DNA from: CAIRDP01 sp037138335
Lineage (GTDB): Bacteria; Bacteroidota; Bacteroidia; Bacteroidales; FEN-979
Assembly: GCA_037138335.1 (NCBI GenBank)
Contig: JBAXIO010000027.1
Span: 1 to 42,689 of the forward strand
Reading direction: 5' to 3'
Length of the DNA: 42,689 nt
Made by a program: the position numbers and the translations under genes. Positions 8,538 to 17,642 of this stretch are shown here, piece by piece. The notes below the pieces were generated by a model. It saw only the letters and a list, made by a program, of their open reading frames with translations, was not told the DNA's origin and did no database searches. Position 1 is the first letter of the stretch. Each line of letters begins with the position of its first letter.

Positions 8538-11221
8538 ACGGTTTTAACGATAACCGGCCGGATCCCGATGAACTTTTAGCTTCTCTTATCAGTGAAGAAG
8601 AGAAAAGCAAACGCGGCACGCTGAAAATATTTTTCGGTATGTGTGCTGGTGTGGGTAAAACATATACCATGCTTGAAGCCGCCCATGCTGAAAAGTTCAA
8701 AGGCTGCGACATCATCATCGGGTATATCGAAACTCATAACCGAAAGGAAACTGTAGAGTTGGCCGAGGGTTTTGAACTCATTCCCAGGAAATCATACCAG
8801 TACAAATCTACCTTAGTTCAGGAGATGGATCTGGATGCTATCATCGCAAGGAAACCGCAAATAGTCCTGGTGGATGAAATTGCACATACCAACGCCCCCG
8901 GGAGCAGGCATATAAAACGATACCAGGACGTACAGGAAATTCTGGAAAACGGGATCAACGTTTATACTACGCTAAACGTACAGCATCTTGAAAGCCGCAC
9001 CGAGACCGTTGCCCAGATTACAGGCATCATTATCCGTGAAACCTTGCCTGATGAGATTTTTGAGAACGCAGATGAAGTTGAACTTGTTGACCTTACACCT
9101 GATGAATTGCTTCAGAGACTTTCTGATGGTAAGGTTTATACCCCCGATCGCTCAAGAGATGCGATAGAAAATTTTTTCAGGAAGGGAAATATTACGGCTT
9201 TGCGTGAAATGGCTTTGCGCATTGTCGCCGACCGTGTCGACAGGCAACTCCACGATTACATGCAGTACAAAAGGATTCGCGGACCATGGAAAACGGGTAT
9301 GCATCTCCTGGTTGCTCTCGGGCCGAGTCCCTATTCCGGCAAATTACTCCGGTGGTCCAAAAACCTTTCCTACGCCATGGGCGCAAATATCCAGGCAATT
9401 TACGTGGAAACCCTGCACCGGCTGACTTCAAAAGAACATGAACAGCTTGATAAAAATATCGCCCTTGCCAAACAACTGGGGATCAAGGTCCGCATTATAA
9501 CAAATGCAGATATTGTTAAAGCAATTGTCGATTTCGCACAAAAAGAAAACATAACGCATATCATTGTCGGAAAGCCTCGTGTAAGGAACCTTTTTTCCAT
9601 GTTGCAGCTTGGTAATTTTGTGAACAGACTGATAAGGTACAGCGGTAATATTGACGTATACATTCTGGGCTCTGACAGCCTGGCAAAAGATAGTTTTAAA
9701 AATCGTTTTTCCATTCCTTCCATTACTTCTCAAATACCCGAGTACCTGAGTACTTCAATCCTGGTTGTTGTCACTTCTGTAGTTTGTTATCTTCTTTTGG
9801 AATACATCGGATACCAGGTTGTTTCGTTTGTCCTGCTCTTCCTGGTTTCAATACTGTCTCTCTTTTTTGGTACAGGCCCGATTTTGCTTGCAGCAGCATT
9901 AAGCGCTTTGACCTGGGATTACTTTTTCATACCTCCCCAGTTTACCCTGCATATTGAAAAAGCCGAGGATATCTTGATGCTGATCATGTTCTTTATTATC
10001 GCACTGCTTAGCGGGATCATGACATCAAGGATCAGACGGCAGGAAAAAAGGATCAGGATACGCGAAGAACGAACCAACGCATTGTACCAGCTGACCCGGG
10101 AGTTGTCAATGGCTACAGGGATTGATGATGTCTCGGGAATTGCCGTAAGCTATATTAAAAAATACTTCAACCTGGATTGCGCAATATTTCATAAAACTAA
10201 ATTTAACCAGTTTGATGACCAAATCCAGAACCAGACCACCATTAAATTAACTGAAAATGAATTAAGCATTGCAGCCTGGGTATTCCGCCACTCGGCAAAA
10301 GCCGGAAAATATACCGATACCCTTCCTTCAACCGATTATACTTTTTATCCTTTGACAGGAAATGTTGATAACATGGGAGTCATTGCTGTGAAACAAGCCG
10401 GGGTGTTTACGCAGGGTGAAGAACAGTTCTGGGAAGCATTCCTCTCGCAGATATCAGGCAAATACGAAAGGGAGTTTTTACGAAATGTTTCCAAAACAGC
10501 CTACCTTCTTACCGAATCGGACAAGCTATACAAAACACTGTTCAACTCTATTTCACATGAGTTAAGGATCCCTGTGGCATCTATTATGGGGGCTTCCGAT
10601 ACGCTTTTGTATCACGATTACCCGGAAGAAACAAAACAAAAATTATATGCCGAAATAAGTACTGCCTCGGTAAGGCTGAACAGGCTCATTGAGAACCTGC
10701 TTAACATGTCCCGTCTTGAATCGGGCAGGATTACCATGCATTCCGACTGGTACGATGTTCATGATCTCGCCCACCGCATATCCGAATCCCTCAGGCAGGA
10801 GCTTCTGCCATTCAAGTTTTCAGTAGTAATCCCTGAAAGCATGCCTCTTGTTAACATCGATTTTGGGCTGATGGAACAGGTGTTGTACAATCTGGTGTTA
10901 AATGCGGCCCAGAATTCGCCGGCAGGCAGCAGGATCAGGTTGAAATTTTTCTACGATAACGGCTTCCTTACCATACAGGTGATGGACAGGGGGCAAGGAT
11001 TTCCCGCATCGGAATTAGCAATGGTATTTGATAAATTCTACAGGGGAAAAGATGCCAAAGCCGGAGGGACAGGACTGGGATTGTCAATTGTTAAAGGTTT
11101 TGCCGAGGCACACCATGGAACGGTGACTGCTGCGAACCGGCAAAACGGAGGGGCTATTTTTACAATAAAGATCCCGGCAAGGATAACAGAAATAGACAAC
11201 TTCAGCCAAAAGGAAGATTAA
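8534..11221 (+). CDS. kdpD: Sensor histidine kinase KdpD
   Basis: A full-length KdpD (895 residues) that senses potassium limitation and phosphorylates KdpE. In order: an N-terminal KdpD domain with Walker A GMCAGVGKT at 35-43 and DEIAHTNAPGSRH; a universal-stress-protein fold at about 250-375; four closely spaced membrane helices (DUF4118) at about 400-500; a GAF-like region; then the kinase core. The core has H675 in SHELRIP as phospho-acceptor, plus NAAQNS, DRGQGFP and GTGLGLSIVKGF of the ATPase domain. Walker A has Ala where many homologues have Pro (GxxPGVGKT). The gene overlaps kdpC by four bases and abuts kdpE. Many bacteria carry a shortened KdpD without a kinase core; this one is complete. 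Confidence 0.96.
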   Translation: MNGFNDNRPDPDELLASLISEEEKSKRGTLKIFFGMCAGVGKTYTMLEAAHAEKFKGCDIIIGYIETHNRKETVELAEGFELIPRKSYQYKSTLVQEMDLDAIIARKPQIVLVDEIAHTNAPGSRHIKRYQDVQEILENGINVYTTLNVQHLESRTETVAQITGIIIRETLPDEIFENADEVELVDLTPDELLQRLSDGKVYTPDRSRDAIENFFRKGNITALREMALRIVADRVDRQLHDYMQYKRIRGPWKTGMHLLVALGPSPYSGKLLRWSKNLSYAMGANIQAIYVETLHRLTSKEHEQLDKNIALAKQLGIKVRIITNADIVKAIVDFAQKENITHIIVGKPRVRNLFSMLQLGNFVNRLIRYSGNIDVYILGSDSLAKDSFKNRFSIPSITSQIPEYLSTSILVVVTSVVCYLLLEYIGYQVVSFVLLFLVSILSLFFGTGPILLAAALSALTWDYFFIPPQFTLHIEKAEDILMLIMFFIIALLSGIMTSRIRRQEKRIRIREERTNALYQLTRELSMATGIDDVSGIAVSYIKKYFNLDCAIFHKTKFNQFDDQIQNQTTIKLTENELSIAAWVFRHSAKAGKYTDTLPSTDYTFYPLTGNVDNMGVIAVKQAGVFTQGEEQFWEAFLSQISGKYEREFLRNVSKTAYLLTESDKLYKTLFNSISHELRIPVASIMGASDTLLYHDYPEETKQKLYAEISTASVRLNRLIENLLNMSRLESGRITMHSDWYDVHDLAHRISESLRQELLPFKFSVVIPESMPLVNIDFGLMEQVLYNLVLNAAQNSPAGSRIRLKFFYDNGFLTIQVMDRGQGFPASELAMVFDKFYRGKDAKAGGTGLGLSIVKGFAEAHHGTVTAANRQNGGAIFTIKIPARITEIDNFSQKED

Positions 11222-11908
11222 ATGGCAAATGCAGGAACCATACTGGTTATTGATGATGAGGCACAGATCCGCCGTTTACTTGATATAACCCTGTCGGCAA
11301 GCGGTTATAAAATTATCGAAGCTGCCACAGGCAGGGAAGGCCTGGCCTTAGCGGCAACCACACAGGTTTCATTAATCATTCTCGATCTGGGCTTGCCCGA
11401 CACCGACGGGATTGAAATTCTTAAAAGGTTACGTGAATGGTATGAAAAACCTATAATCATTCTTTCGGTACGCAATTCTGAGGAAGATATCGTACAAGCC
11501 CTTGACAACGGGGCGAACGATTATCTTACAAAGCCCTTTCGTACAGGCGAGTTGCTGGCCCGCATCCGTGTTTCCATAAGGCAAAACCAGGTCGTCAAAG
11601 ACAATCCCCAACTCGAATTCGGCTCATTGACCATCGATATAGGAAACCATATCGTACGAAAGAACACTGACATCATTAAACTCACCTCAACTGAATTTTC
11701 CCTTTTGGCCTTGCTTGCAAAGAATGAGGGGAGGGTATTGACCCACCAATATATTTTAAAGGAAGTCTGGGGCATGGGCTACATAGAGCAGTCCCAGTAT
11801 CTTAGGGTGTATATTGCCCAGTTGAGAAAAAAGATAGAAGAGAATCCTGCCAGTCCGAAATTAATCAATACCGAATCGGGGATAGGGTACAGGTTTAGCT
11901 ATGAATAA
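11222..11908 (+). CDS. kdpE: KDP operon response regulator KdpE
   Basis: An OmpR/PhoB-type response regulator of 228 residues. The receiver domain has the acidic pair D11-D12, the phosphorylation site D55 (LIILDLGLPD) and the KPF motif near 103-105. The C-terminal winged helix includes LTSTEFSLLALLAKNEGRVLTHQYIL and ends in a recognisable DNA-binding hairpin. Its ATG follows the kdpD stop codon without a gap. By family knowledge it activates kdpABC under low K+. Its binding site could not be recognised by eye. Confidence 0.96.
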   Translation: MANAGTILVIDDEAQIRRLLDITLSASGYKIIEAATGREGLALAATTQVSLIILDLGLPDTDGIEILKRLREWYEKPIIILSVRNSEEDIVQALDNGANDYLTKPFRTGELLARIRVSIRQNQVVKDNPQLEFGSLTIDIGNHIVRKNTDIIKLTSTEFSLLALLAKNEGRVLTHQYILKEVWGMGYIEQSQYLRVYIAQLRKKIEENPASPKLINTESGIGYRFSYE

Positions 11909-11912
11909 GTAA

Positions 11913-12043
11913 CCAAATACCGACGCATCTCACAAAAGCAGCATCAGGTGCAAGGAGCGAGTGTTGATTAAACAGGCTGATAACTAAGTGAAATTGAGCG
12001 ACGCAGCAACCGTAGCGGCGTTGTGAGTATGCGAGCGGTTTGG
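11913..12043. repeat. 131-bp imperfect palindromic intergenic element
   Basis: The left arm 11913-11935 and right arm 12021-12043 pair with about 20 matched bases in blocks TTGTGAG, ATGCG, CGG and TTTGG, separated by small bulges. They enclose 85 bases that include a GC-rich stretch (about 11996-12020). The element nearly fills the gap between convergent kdpE and the AOR gene. It may be a bidirectional terminator, a structured RNA or a small palindromic repeat unit. No T-run is present, so ordinary intrinsic termination is not obvious. Confidence 0.6.
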
Positions 12044-12047
12044 GCCT

Positions 12048-14207
12048 TTACTGTAGCGGTGCCACGACCTCCAACACTTCCGGCAGATCCATCCCGATGT
12101 TCTTCAGGTGTTCGATCTTAGGAACCCCGTTCTTTGTCCATCCCCTGCGTTCATATACCGCATCCAGGAGTTTCTCATACTGGTCTTCGCGGTGTTTCCT
12201 TAGCACGGCCATTTTTTCTTCCGTGGATTTTCCTGTGGGGTCGAATCCGACTTTCTCAAGGAGCTGTTTGTCGTATCGGTCGGCCCTTGATTCGTATTCT
12301 TCCTTTGTGACAGGGCCGCAAGCACGGTATGGCTGGGCATCGTGCTTCCTGAGGCCATAACCTCTTCGAATGCTGAGGATCCTCTGGAAATTATATACCC
12401 GCTCCGACATGCGGACCAGCTCGGTTTTATCAATTTTAAGACCGGTTACAGCGTTGAAAATGGTAACATAATTGTCGACATGCTCGGGTACTTTTGCAGG
12501 TTCTGCCGACTGGGCATTGTCTTCGGGTTCCACGTCATTCCACGGAAGTTTGCAGAATCCGGCAAGCCCGAACCAGGTGCGGAACATGGGGAAATAATGA
12601 AGGGCTTCGGCTTTTTTCTCGAATGTGGGAATCTGGTTGTTGACCATGTCCATGAAGATAAGCCAGGCCTCATCGTGCTGGGGGCCTTTGTTGGTCATGG
12701 CATAACCACCCTGCTGTGCAAGGGATTCCTTGGAAACATACTGGGAATATTCAAGTCCTTTGTTTTCCATGCCGATGTCCTGCATGAAACCGGCGTCTCC
12801 CCATCCGTTCTTTGCGAAAATCCCTTTCATTTTACGAACACCCTGGCCTGCAATTGGGCCGAAGCCTTCACCCCGGCTTACCTGGTGTAGAAGTTCCATA
12901 GCTGCATCGGCATTGCCGAAGTTCAGCTTCAGTCCGCCGGTACGTTCCTCATTGAGAATACCGTTTTCATAGCACTCCATGACAAATCCCAGGATAGTTC
13001 CCCAGGAAATGGTACAAATGCCGTACGTATCGCAATAAAAATTCGCTTCTATCGTGAAATCAGGGTTGAAGATACCTGCGATGGAACCGAGCGATGATGT
13101 TGTTTCGTATTCAGGCCCGTCGACGATCACTTTCTCTCCCTTGTAAGGACCGCTGCGTAATTCATAATTATCAACCCCTTTTGCACAGGCCATGTTGCAG
13201 CCCACCCAGCATCCGTCGGGAACATTCTGGGTAAAAAATGATTTCCATACATCGCCTTTGATCAGGTGGGCATCGGGATGGCTGCCGAATTTGAAATTAT
13301 GGACTGGTAAAAGGTCATAGTCGTTCATGATATGGGTAAGATGGGCTGTACCTTTCGACCGCATTTCGCACTGCTTGTCGTCAAGTTCCCGCATTTCCTT
13401 GTTGAACTTTCGCCCGCGCTCCTGGATAGCTTCAATGTTTACCACATTGTTACGGTTTCCGCCTATTGTTTTCACATGGGCAACAACGGCTTTGATCTTC
13501 TTGTCGCGGAGCACTGTGCCGATACCTCCCCGCCCGGCTTGTTTCAGGCGGACTTTTTTACGTTTGATATCATAAAAAGTGAAGTTCAGCATCCCTATCA
13601 GCGAATGGTCTGCTGCAGTACCTGCTGCCACGATGGAAACATTGTATTTGTCTTTTTCATTTTCGGGATTGGCCATCATATCATGCAGCACTTCACCAAG
13701 CACATGGCTGTCGGTCGGCAGATCGCCGGCTTCGTAGATCTCAACGACTTCACGTTCTTCTTCAAAAACGATCATCACTTCCTGATCAGCCTTCCCCTGT
13801 ATTTCAAGCGCATCGAACCCGCAAAATTTGAGGAACGGACCAAAAAATCCGCCAACATTGGAATCAACAATAATATCTGTTTGCGGACTGATTGCGCAGC
13901 AGATGGCCTTGCCTGCACCTGAATACTGGGTAATCCCGCAACACGGTCCGCCAGAAATTACAATTTCATTCTCCGGATCATTCCACTTTGTATCAGGTTT
14001 GGTGGCATCCCAGAGAAGGCGAAGGTCAAAACCTTTGCCTCCCACGAATTTATCCTTCATGAGCTGGCTGACGGGTTTTTCCTTAATTGTAAAATCCCCG
14101 ACATTAACGTAAATAGTACGGTTGTTATAACCTTTATCAATAGGAGCCCAGGTGTACTTGAACTGAGCGAGGAGTTTGTGGTTTTTTTGAAAGTCCTGGA
14201 ATGTCAT
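12048..14207 (-). CDS. Aldehyde:ferredoxin oxidoreductase (AOR) family tungsten/molybdenum enzyme
   Basis: A 719-residue protein of the AOR superfamily, which oxidises aldehydes (or related substrates) at a bis-pterin tungsten site using a [4Fe-4S] cluster and ferredoxin. The N-terminal domain shows VGGKGFDLRLLWD, ISGGPCCGIT and GGFFGPFLKFCGFDAL. The central region has AGRGGIGTVLRDKKIKAVV, the counterpart of the family's ARGGxGxVMGSKxLKA motif. Cluster ligands appear to be C333, C337 and C341 (C-x3-C-x3-C in DGCWVGCNMACAKG) plus C552 (GFCKLPWND). The first spacing is one residue longer than the classical C-x2-C-x3-C. No partner subunit or pterin-synthesis gene is adjacent, so the substrate is unknown. 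It is probably an oxygen-sensitive cytoplasmic enzyme. The gene ends against the palindromic element after kdpE. Confidence 0.9.
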   Translation of the reverse strand: MTFQDFQKNHKLLAQFKYTWAPIDKGYNNRTIYVNVGDFTIKEKPVSQLMKDKFVGGKGFDLRLLWDATKPDTKWNDPENEIVISGGPCCGITQYSGAGKAICCAISPQTDIIVDSNVGGFFGPFLKFCGFDALEIQGKADQEVMIVFEEEREVVEIYEAGDLPTDSHVLGEVLHDMMANPENEKDKYNVSIVAAGTAADHSLIGMLNFTFYDIKRKKVRLKQAGRGGIGTVLRDKKIKAVVAHVKTIGGNRNNVVNIEAIQERGRKFNKEMRELDDKQCEMRSKGTAHLTHIMNDYDLLPVHNFKFGSHPDAHLIKGDVWKSFFTQNVPDGCWVGCNMACAKGVDNYELRSGPYKGEKVIVDGPEYETTSSLGSIAGIFNPDFTIEANFYCDTYGICTISWGTILGFVMECYENGILNEERTGGLKLNFGNADAAMELLHQVSRGEGFGPIAGQGVRKMKGIFAKNGWGDAGFMQDIGMENKGLEYSQYVSKESLAQQGGYAMTNKGPQHDEAWLIFMDMVNNQIPTFEKKAEALHYFPMFRTWFGLAGFCKLPWNDVEPEDNAQSAEPAKVPEHVDNYVTIFNAVTGLKIDKTELVRMSERVYNFQRILSIRRGYGLRKHDAQPYRACGPVTKEEYESRADRYDKQLLEKVGFDPTGKSTEEKMAVLRKHREDQYEKLLDAVYERRGWTKNGVPKIEHLKNIGMDLPEVLEVVAPLQ

Positions 14208-14218
14208 ATGAATGGATT

Positions 14219-14322
14219 TTGGACGGTGGATTGATGGATGGCGGGATAACGGGATAACAGGTTAGAGGTTTTTGTATCTCGCATCTCGATATCTCGTTAT
14301 CCCGCATCTCGTATCTGTTAAT
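14219..14322. repeat. Short-period repeat cluster with a perfect 10-bp inverted repeat
   Basis: This segment is built of 7-8 bp units such as CGGGATAAC and (TC)ATCTCG. It contains a perfect inverted repeat, GCGGGATAAC (14241-14250) with GTTATCCCGC (14296-14305). It lies in the 399-bp divergent gap between the AOR gene and the first LruC gene. Because the likely AOR promoter is at 14335, the repeat would form part of the AOR mRNA leader. It is similar in style to the octamer arrays but uses different units. Confidence 0.75.
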
Positions 14323-14334
14323 CATTTAACGTTA

Positions 14335-14342
14335 CAAAAATA
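14335..14342 (-). promoter_or_regulatory. Candidate -7 element of the AOR gene (TATTTTTG, minus strand)
   Basis: Matches TAnnTTTG on the minus strand. A TTTG at 14359-14362 (minus strand), 16 bases upstream, could be part of a -33 element. It implies an unusually long leader of about 120 bases containing the repeat cluster. Confidence 0.45.
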
Positions 14343-14553
14343 AACAAAAAATTCATCGCAAAGCCCCGTCAATCAAAAAGTTCGATATGCTTTGATATGC
14401 ATAACGGCCATAGTTTTGCTTCAGGCCTGATTATTTGCGCTCAACTGTTTTCCTGCATAAGCCGGGTCATACAGTTACAAAGCCGGCAGACACAAATGTG
14501 GCCGATTTGTTTCCAGATACATATTTCAGGTTTTTCAGGCGGGAGAAGTGCAT

Positions 14554-14561
14554 TATATTTG
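14554..14561 (+). promoter_or_regulatory. -7 element of the first LruC gene (TATATTTG)
   Basis: Exact TAnnTTTG match 45 bases before the ATG at 14607. It lies inside the longer open frame starting at 14397 and so supports the internal start that opens a lipoprotein signal peptide. Confidence 0.6.
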
Positions 14562-14606
14562 TACAAAATCAATTCATTGAAAGTTTATAACTATAAATAT
14601 CAACCT

Positions 14607-16892
14607 ATGAACTCAAAACTTTTTTTCATAATAATGCTTTGCGGAGTCCTGGCTTTTTCATCCTGTAAGAAATCGGCCTCTGACAATGCCCCCGTAAAAA
14701 CCATGTCGGATCTTAAGGTCCCGGCTTCTTTCAATTGGGAAAGTTCACGTGAAGTGAATCTGAACGTAGGGCTTGACCAGCCTTCCGCGATAGGAAGCCT
14801 TTCAAGGATATTTGTTTATGACGGCAATCCGGCAGAGGGGGGAAACCTTCTCCTTACCGGATCTGCTGGTTACAACTATCCTTTTGATGTGAAGTTAAGG
14901 GTGCCTACTGCATTACCGCAGATCTGGCTGATGCTGGCATCGGGTGACGGCAGCACACAAACGACTTCTCTTACAGTGACTGATAATGTCAGCTATATAT
15001 TTACCGCAAAAAAGGCCGGTTTGAAAAGCGGTCTGAATGTAAATGAACCCAATTGTTCCAGCAACTGCGATGTAACCGTTAGTGGTAACAGCGTTACCAT
15101 CAACAACGGCAAAACATATTGTATCACAAGCAATTTCAGCGGGAGTGTTAATTTCGAATTCTGGAATGGGGGAGGTACCCTGAAAGTCTGCGGTGCCACG
15201 GCGAATATAAGCAGCATCAACAGTTTTGGCGGGACTAACTGCTCAATCATTGTGACATCGGGAGGTATCCTAAATGTCAGCAATTCCTTTTCAATGGACG
15301 GCAGTGCACGCATGACTATATACCCGACAGCAAAAGCGCATTTTAACAATGGTTTTAATATGAATACGGCCGGATCGAATTTCACCAATTACTCTTCTGA
15401 CTGTACAATCGGTTCAAGTTTCTCGCCAAACGGCCCTGTGGTTAATTTCGGGACTATTGCTGTGACGGGATCATATAATATCAATGGTGGCAGTACTCTG
15501 ACCAATTCAGGAACTATGACCATCAGTGAATCGTTTCAGGCCAATCATGACGTGACGAATGCAGGAACCATCGAAGTGTTCCAGTCTGCCGACATTAACA
15601 GCGGCTGCAATTTCGAGAACGACTGTAAGTTTATCGTTCATCAGACACTGAATAAAAACAGCTCGAATTTTTCAATGAACAACGGTTATCTTAAAGTTGA
15701 CCAGACCATCAATATCAACAGCAGTACCTTGAGGCTTCAAAATCAGTCGCAGGTCGTTGCCCGGAATATTGTTTTGAATAACGGAATCAGCTCATCAGGG
15801 AGCACGAATTCAGTCAAGACTACAACAGCAACCATTAACGGTGCACATGTCAGCGGACCCGTTGAATTTGCAACACAGAACGGAACCATCAGCAACGGGA
15901 ATCAATCCAATTTCACAAATGGCGCAACCCTGGTAAGCTGGGCGAACATTCAGAATTACATTCCGACAAGTCCCTGCAACCCCGACGGGATAGGCTCAAA
16001 TCCCGGTCCGGCTGATACCGACGGAGACGGTGTGGCCGACAATCTCGACGATTATCCCAATGATGCGACCAGGGCGTTCAATAATTATTACCCTGGGAAG
16101 AACCAGTTCGGTTCCCTGGCCTTTGAAGATCTCTGGCCCGGACGGGGCGATTATGATATGAACGATGCTGTGATTGATTATAACTACTGGTACGTGACCA
16201 ATGCCCAGAATAAAGTGGTTGACCTGAAGCCCAAGTTCTACCTGAGGGCAGCAGGTGCCACTTTGCAAAACGGATTTGGTTTCCAGCTCGACGGAGTCCC
16301 TGCTGCAGCGGTTCAGTCAGTTGCCCTGACCCCCAATAATACTTTGAGGAATAATTATATCAGCCTTGCTGCCAACGGCGTTGAAAACAACCAGCCGAAT
16401 GCGGTGGTAATAGTTTTTGATAACTGGCTGAATGTGGCACATCCCGCCAGCCCTTCTTTATATAATACAGTGAAAGATGTTCCCTACGGGCTGTCCGATA
16501 CGGTGTTTGTAAACCTGCATTTTGCAACCCCCCAGTCTCAATCGGCTGTTGGTGCACCCCCATACAATCCTTTCCTTATAAAAAACATGAGCCGTCAGGT
16601 TGAAATTCATTTACCTGACCACCTGCCGACTGCACTTGCCGACCAGTCCTTGTTTGGGACTTCCGATGACGCTTCGAACCCTTCTGCGGGAAAATATTAT
16701 AAGACCTCGACAAACCTTCCCTGGGGAATTAATATCCCCGTGAAGTTTGACTATACCTGGGAAAAGGTGCAGATCCTGAGCGGTCATCTTAACTTTGGCA
16801 ACTGGGCCGAATCGGGCGGGGCCCTTTATCCCGACTGGTACAAGAACCTTCCGGGCTACAGGGATGCAAACAATATTTATGTGAAACCCTGA
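14607..16892 (+). CDS. LruC-domain surface lipoprotein with Asn/Ser-rich solenoid
   Basis: A 761-residue lipoprotein. The signal peptide runs MNSKLFFIIMLCGVLAFSS with the lipid-modified Cys at C20. An N-terminal beta domain (about 30-150, motif VPASFNWESS) follows. Next is a long Asn/Ser/Gly-rich region (about 165-455) of short repeating strands (TINNG, NSFSMDGS, VTNAGTIEV) that looks like a right-handed beta-helix. A calcium-loop-like motif DTDGDGVADNLDDYPND begins at D470. The LruC/DUF4842 C-terminal domain has GSLAFEDLWPGRGDYDMND and WGINIPVKFDYTWE. The function is unknown; surface display is inferred. The frame opens upstream at 14397, but the promoter at 14554 and the signal peptide fix the start at 14607. 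It is a modular paralogue of the protein at 39398. A strong terminator follows. Confidence 0.88.
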   Translation: MNSKLFFIIMLCGVLAFSSCKKSASDNAPVKTMSDLKVPASFNWESSREVNLNVGLDQPSAIGSLSRIFVYDGNPAEGGNLLLTGSAGYNYPFDVKLRVPTALPQIWLMLASGDGSTQTTSLTVTDNVSYIFTAKKAGLKSGLNVNEPNCSSNCDVTVSGNSVTINNGKTYCITSNFSGSVNFEFWNGGGTLKVCGATANISSINSFGGTNCSIIVTSGGILNVSNSFSMDGSARMTIYPTAKAHFNNGFNMNTAGSNFTNYSSDCTIGSSFSPNGPVVNFGTIAVTGSYNINGGSTLTNSGTMTISESFQANHDVTNAGTIEVFQSADINSGCNFENDCKFIVHQTLNKNSSNFSMNNGYLKVDQTININSSTLRLQNQSQVVARNIVLNNGISSSGSTNSVKTTTATINGAHVSGPVEFATQNGTISNGNQSNFTNGATLVSWANIQNYIPTSPCNPDGIGSNPGPADTDGDGVADNLDDYPNDATRAFNNYYPGKNQFGSLAFEDLWPGRGDYDMNDAVIDYNYWYVTNAQNKVVDLKPKFYLRAAGATLQNGFGFQLDGVPAAAVQSVALTPNNTLRNNYISLAANGVENNQPNAVVIVFDNWLNVAHPASPSLYNTVKDVPYGLSDTVFVNLHFATPQSQSAVGAPPYNPFLIKNMSRQVEIHLPDHLPTALADQSLFGTSDDASNPSAGKYYKTSTNLPWGINIPVKFDYTWEKVQILSGHLNFGNWAESGGALYPDWYKNLPGYRDANNIYVKP

Positions 16893-16914
16893 TAGAACAT
16901 ATGCTGATTTTTGT

Positions 16915-16943
16915 AAAAACCACCCTCAAAGGGTGGTTTTTTT
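16915..16943 (+). terminator. Intrinsic terminator after the first LruC gene
   Basis: A 9-bp perfect stem AACCACCCT / AGGGTGGTT with a 3-base loop, followed by a 7-T run (16937-16943). It has an A-run on the other side, so it could work in both directions. It lies 23 bases past the stop codon. Confidence 0.93.
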
Positions 16944-16986
16944 ATGCTACCCCAAAACTCATGCCCCGGAGAAAAGCAATCTTTTG

Positions 16987-16994
16987 TAAATTTG
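16987..16994 (+). promoter_or_regulatory. -7 element of thiF (TAAATTTG)
   Basis: Exact TAnnTTTG match, 33 bases before ATG 17028 and downstream of the terminator. It shows that thiF-thiS is a separate transcription unit and that the longer frame start at 16944 is not used. Confidence 0.6.
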
Positions 16995-17027
16995 TATTGG
17001 ACCTTTCAGGATCAGAAATACCATGCT

Positions 17028-17609
17028 ATGACATCAGCTGAAATCAAAGACAGGCTTAAGACAAAGACAATCGGTATCGCAGGATGCGGGGGACTTGGCT
17101 CAAACTGTGCGGTTGCACTTGCCAGAGTGGGCATAGGGACATTGTTACTGGCCGATTTTGATGTGGTCAGTGAATCCAACCTCAACCGGCAGTATTTTTT
17201 CCTGAGCCAGGTAGGGGAGGCTAAAGCTCCTGCACTGAAACGGGTCATACATCAGATCAATCCCTCGGTTAGTGTCATTGCCTATGAAGTCAAACTTGAC
17301 CCCGAGCATATTATTAGATATTTCAGGGATTGTGATGTCATAGTCGAAGCGTTTGACCAGGCCGATCAAAAAGAGATGCTGATAGAAACAGTGCTTTCGG
17401 CATTTCCCGAAAAACCCCTCGTTGTGGGAGTTGGATTGGCAGGGTGGGGGATGAACCAGGATATTCATTACCGCAAAACCGGGAACCTGCATATTTGTGG
17501 GGATGAAACAACCGAAATCAGCGAAAGCAACCCGCCCCTTGCTCCAAGAGTGGGAGTAGTGGCCAATATGCAGGCGAATGTGGTTCTGGAAATATTGTTA
17601 AGACCCTGA
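17028..17609 (+). CDS. thiF: ThiF-family adenylyltransferase (short, ThiF family 2 type)
   Basis: An E1-like enzyme (193 residues) that should adenylate the C-terminal Gly of a ThiS sulfur carrier for thiazole synthesis. It shows the nucleotide-binding G19-C-G-G-L-G-S25, the acidic D43-F-D45, and N53-R54-Q55 for ATP binding. The C-terminal half has EAFDQADQKEML and PPLAPRVGVVANMQANVV. It lacks the Cys-rich zinc motifs of MoeB and long ThiF, matching the short ThiF subfamily of about 200 residues. thiS follows 56 bases later, with an octamer repeat between. An alternative is activation of another ubiquitin-like carrier such as a MoaD, given the tungstopterin-type enzyme nearby, but the ThiS partner makes thiamine more likely. 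ThiG and ThiH are not in the window. Confidence 0.85.
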   Translation: MTSAEIKDRLKTKTIGIAGCGGLGSNCAVALARVGIGTLLLADFDVVSESNLNRQYFFLSQVGEAKAPALKRVIHQINPSVSVIAYEVKLDPEHIIRYFRDCDVIVEAFDQADQKEMLIETVLSAFPEKPLVVGVGLAGWGMNQDIHYRKTGNLHICGDETTEISESNPPLAPRVGVVANMQANVVLEILLRP

Positions 17610-17618
17610 GGAAAGGAT

Positions 17619-17642
17619 GACTGGATAGCTGGATAGTTGGAT
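17619..17642. repeat. Three octamer units between thiF and thiS
   Basis: GACTGGAT, AGCTGGAT and AGTTGGAT in direct succession starting nine bases after the thiF stop codon. This is the same RRCTGGAT unit as the arrays at 1 and 37095. It sits inside a likely two-gene operon and ends 23 bases before the thiS start codon. Confidence 0.8.

Noticed and set aside
12342..12890. 182-codon plus-strand frame inside the AOR gene
   Set aside because: Antisense shadow of a strongly supported gene; no family motifs.
16944..17027. N-terminal extension of ThiF from ATG 16944
   Set aside because: The promoter element at 16987 lies inside it and the extension has no family similarity. The ATG merely follows the terminator T-run.
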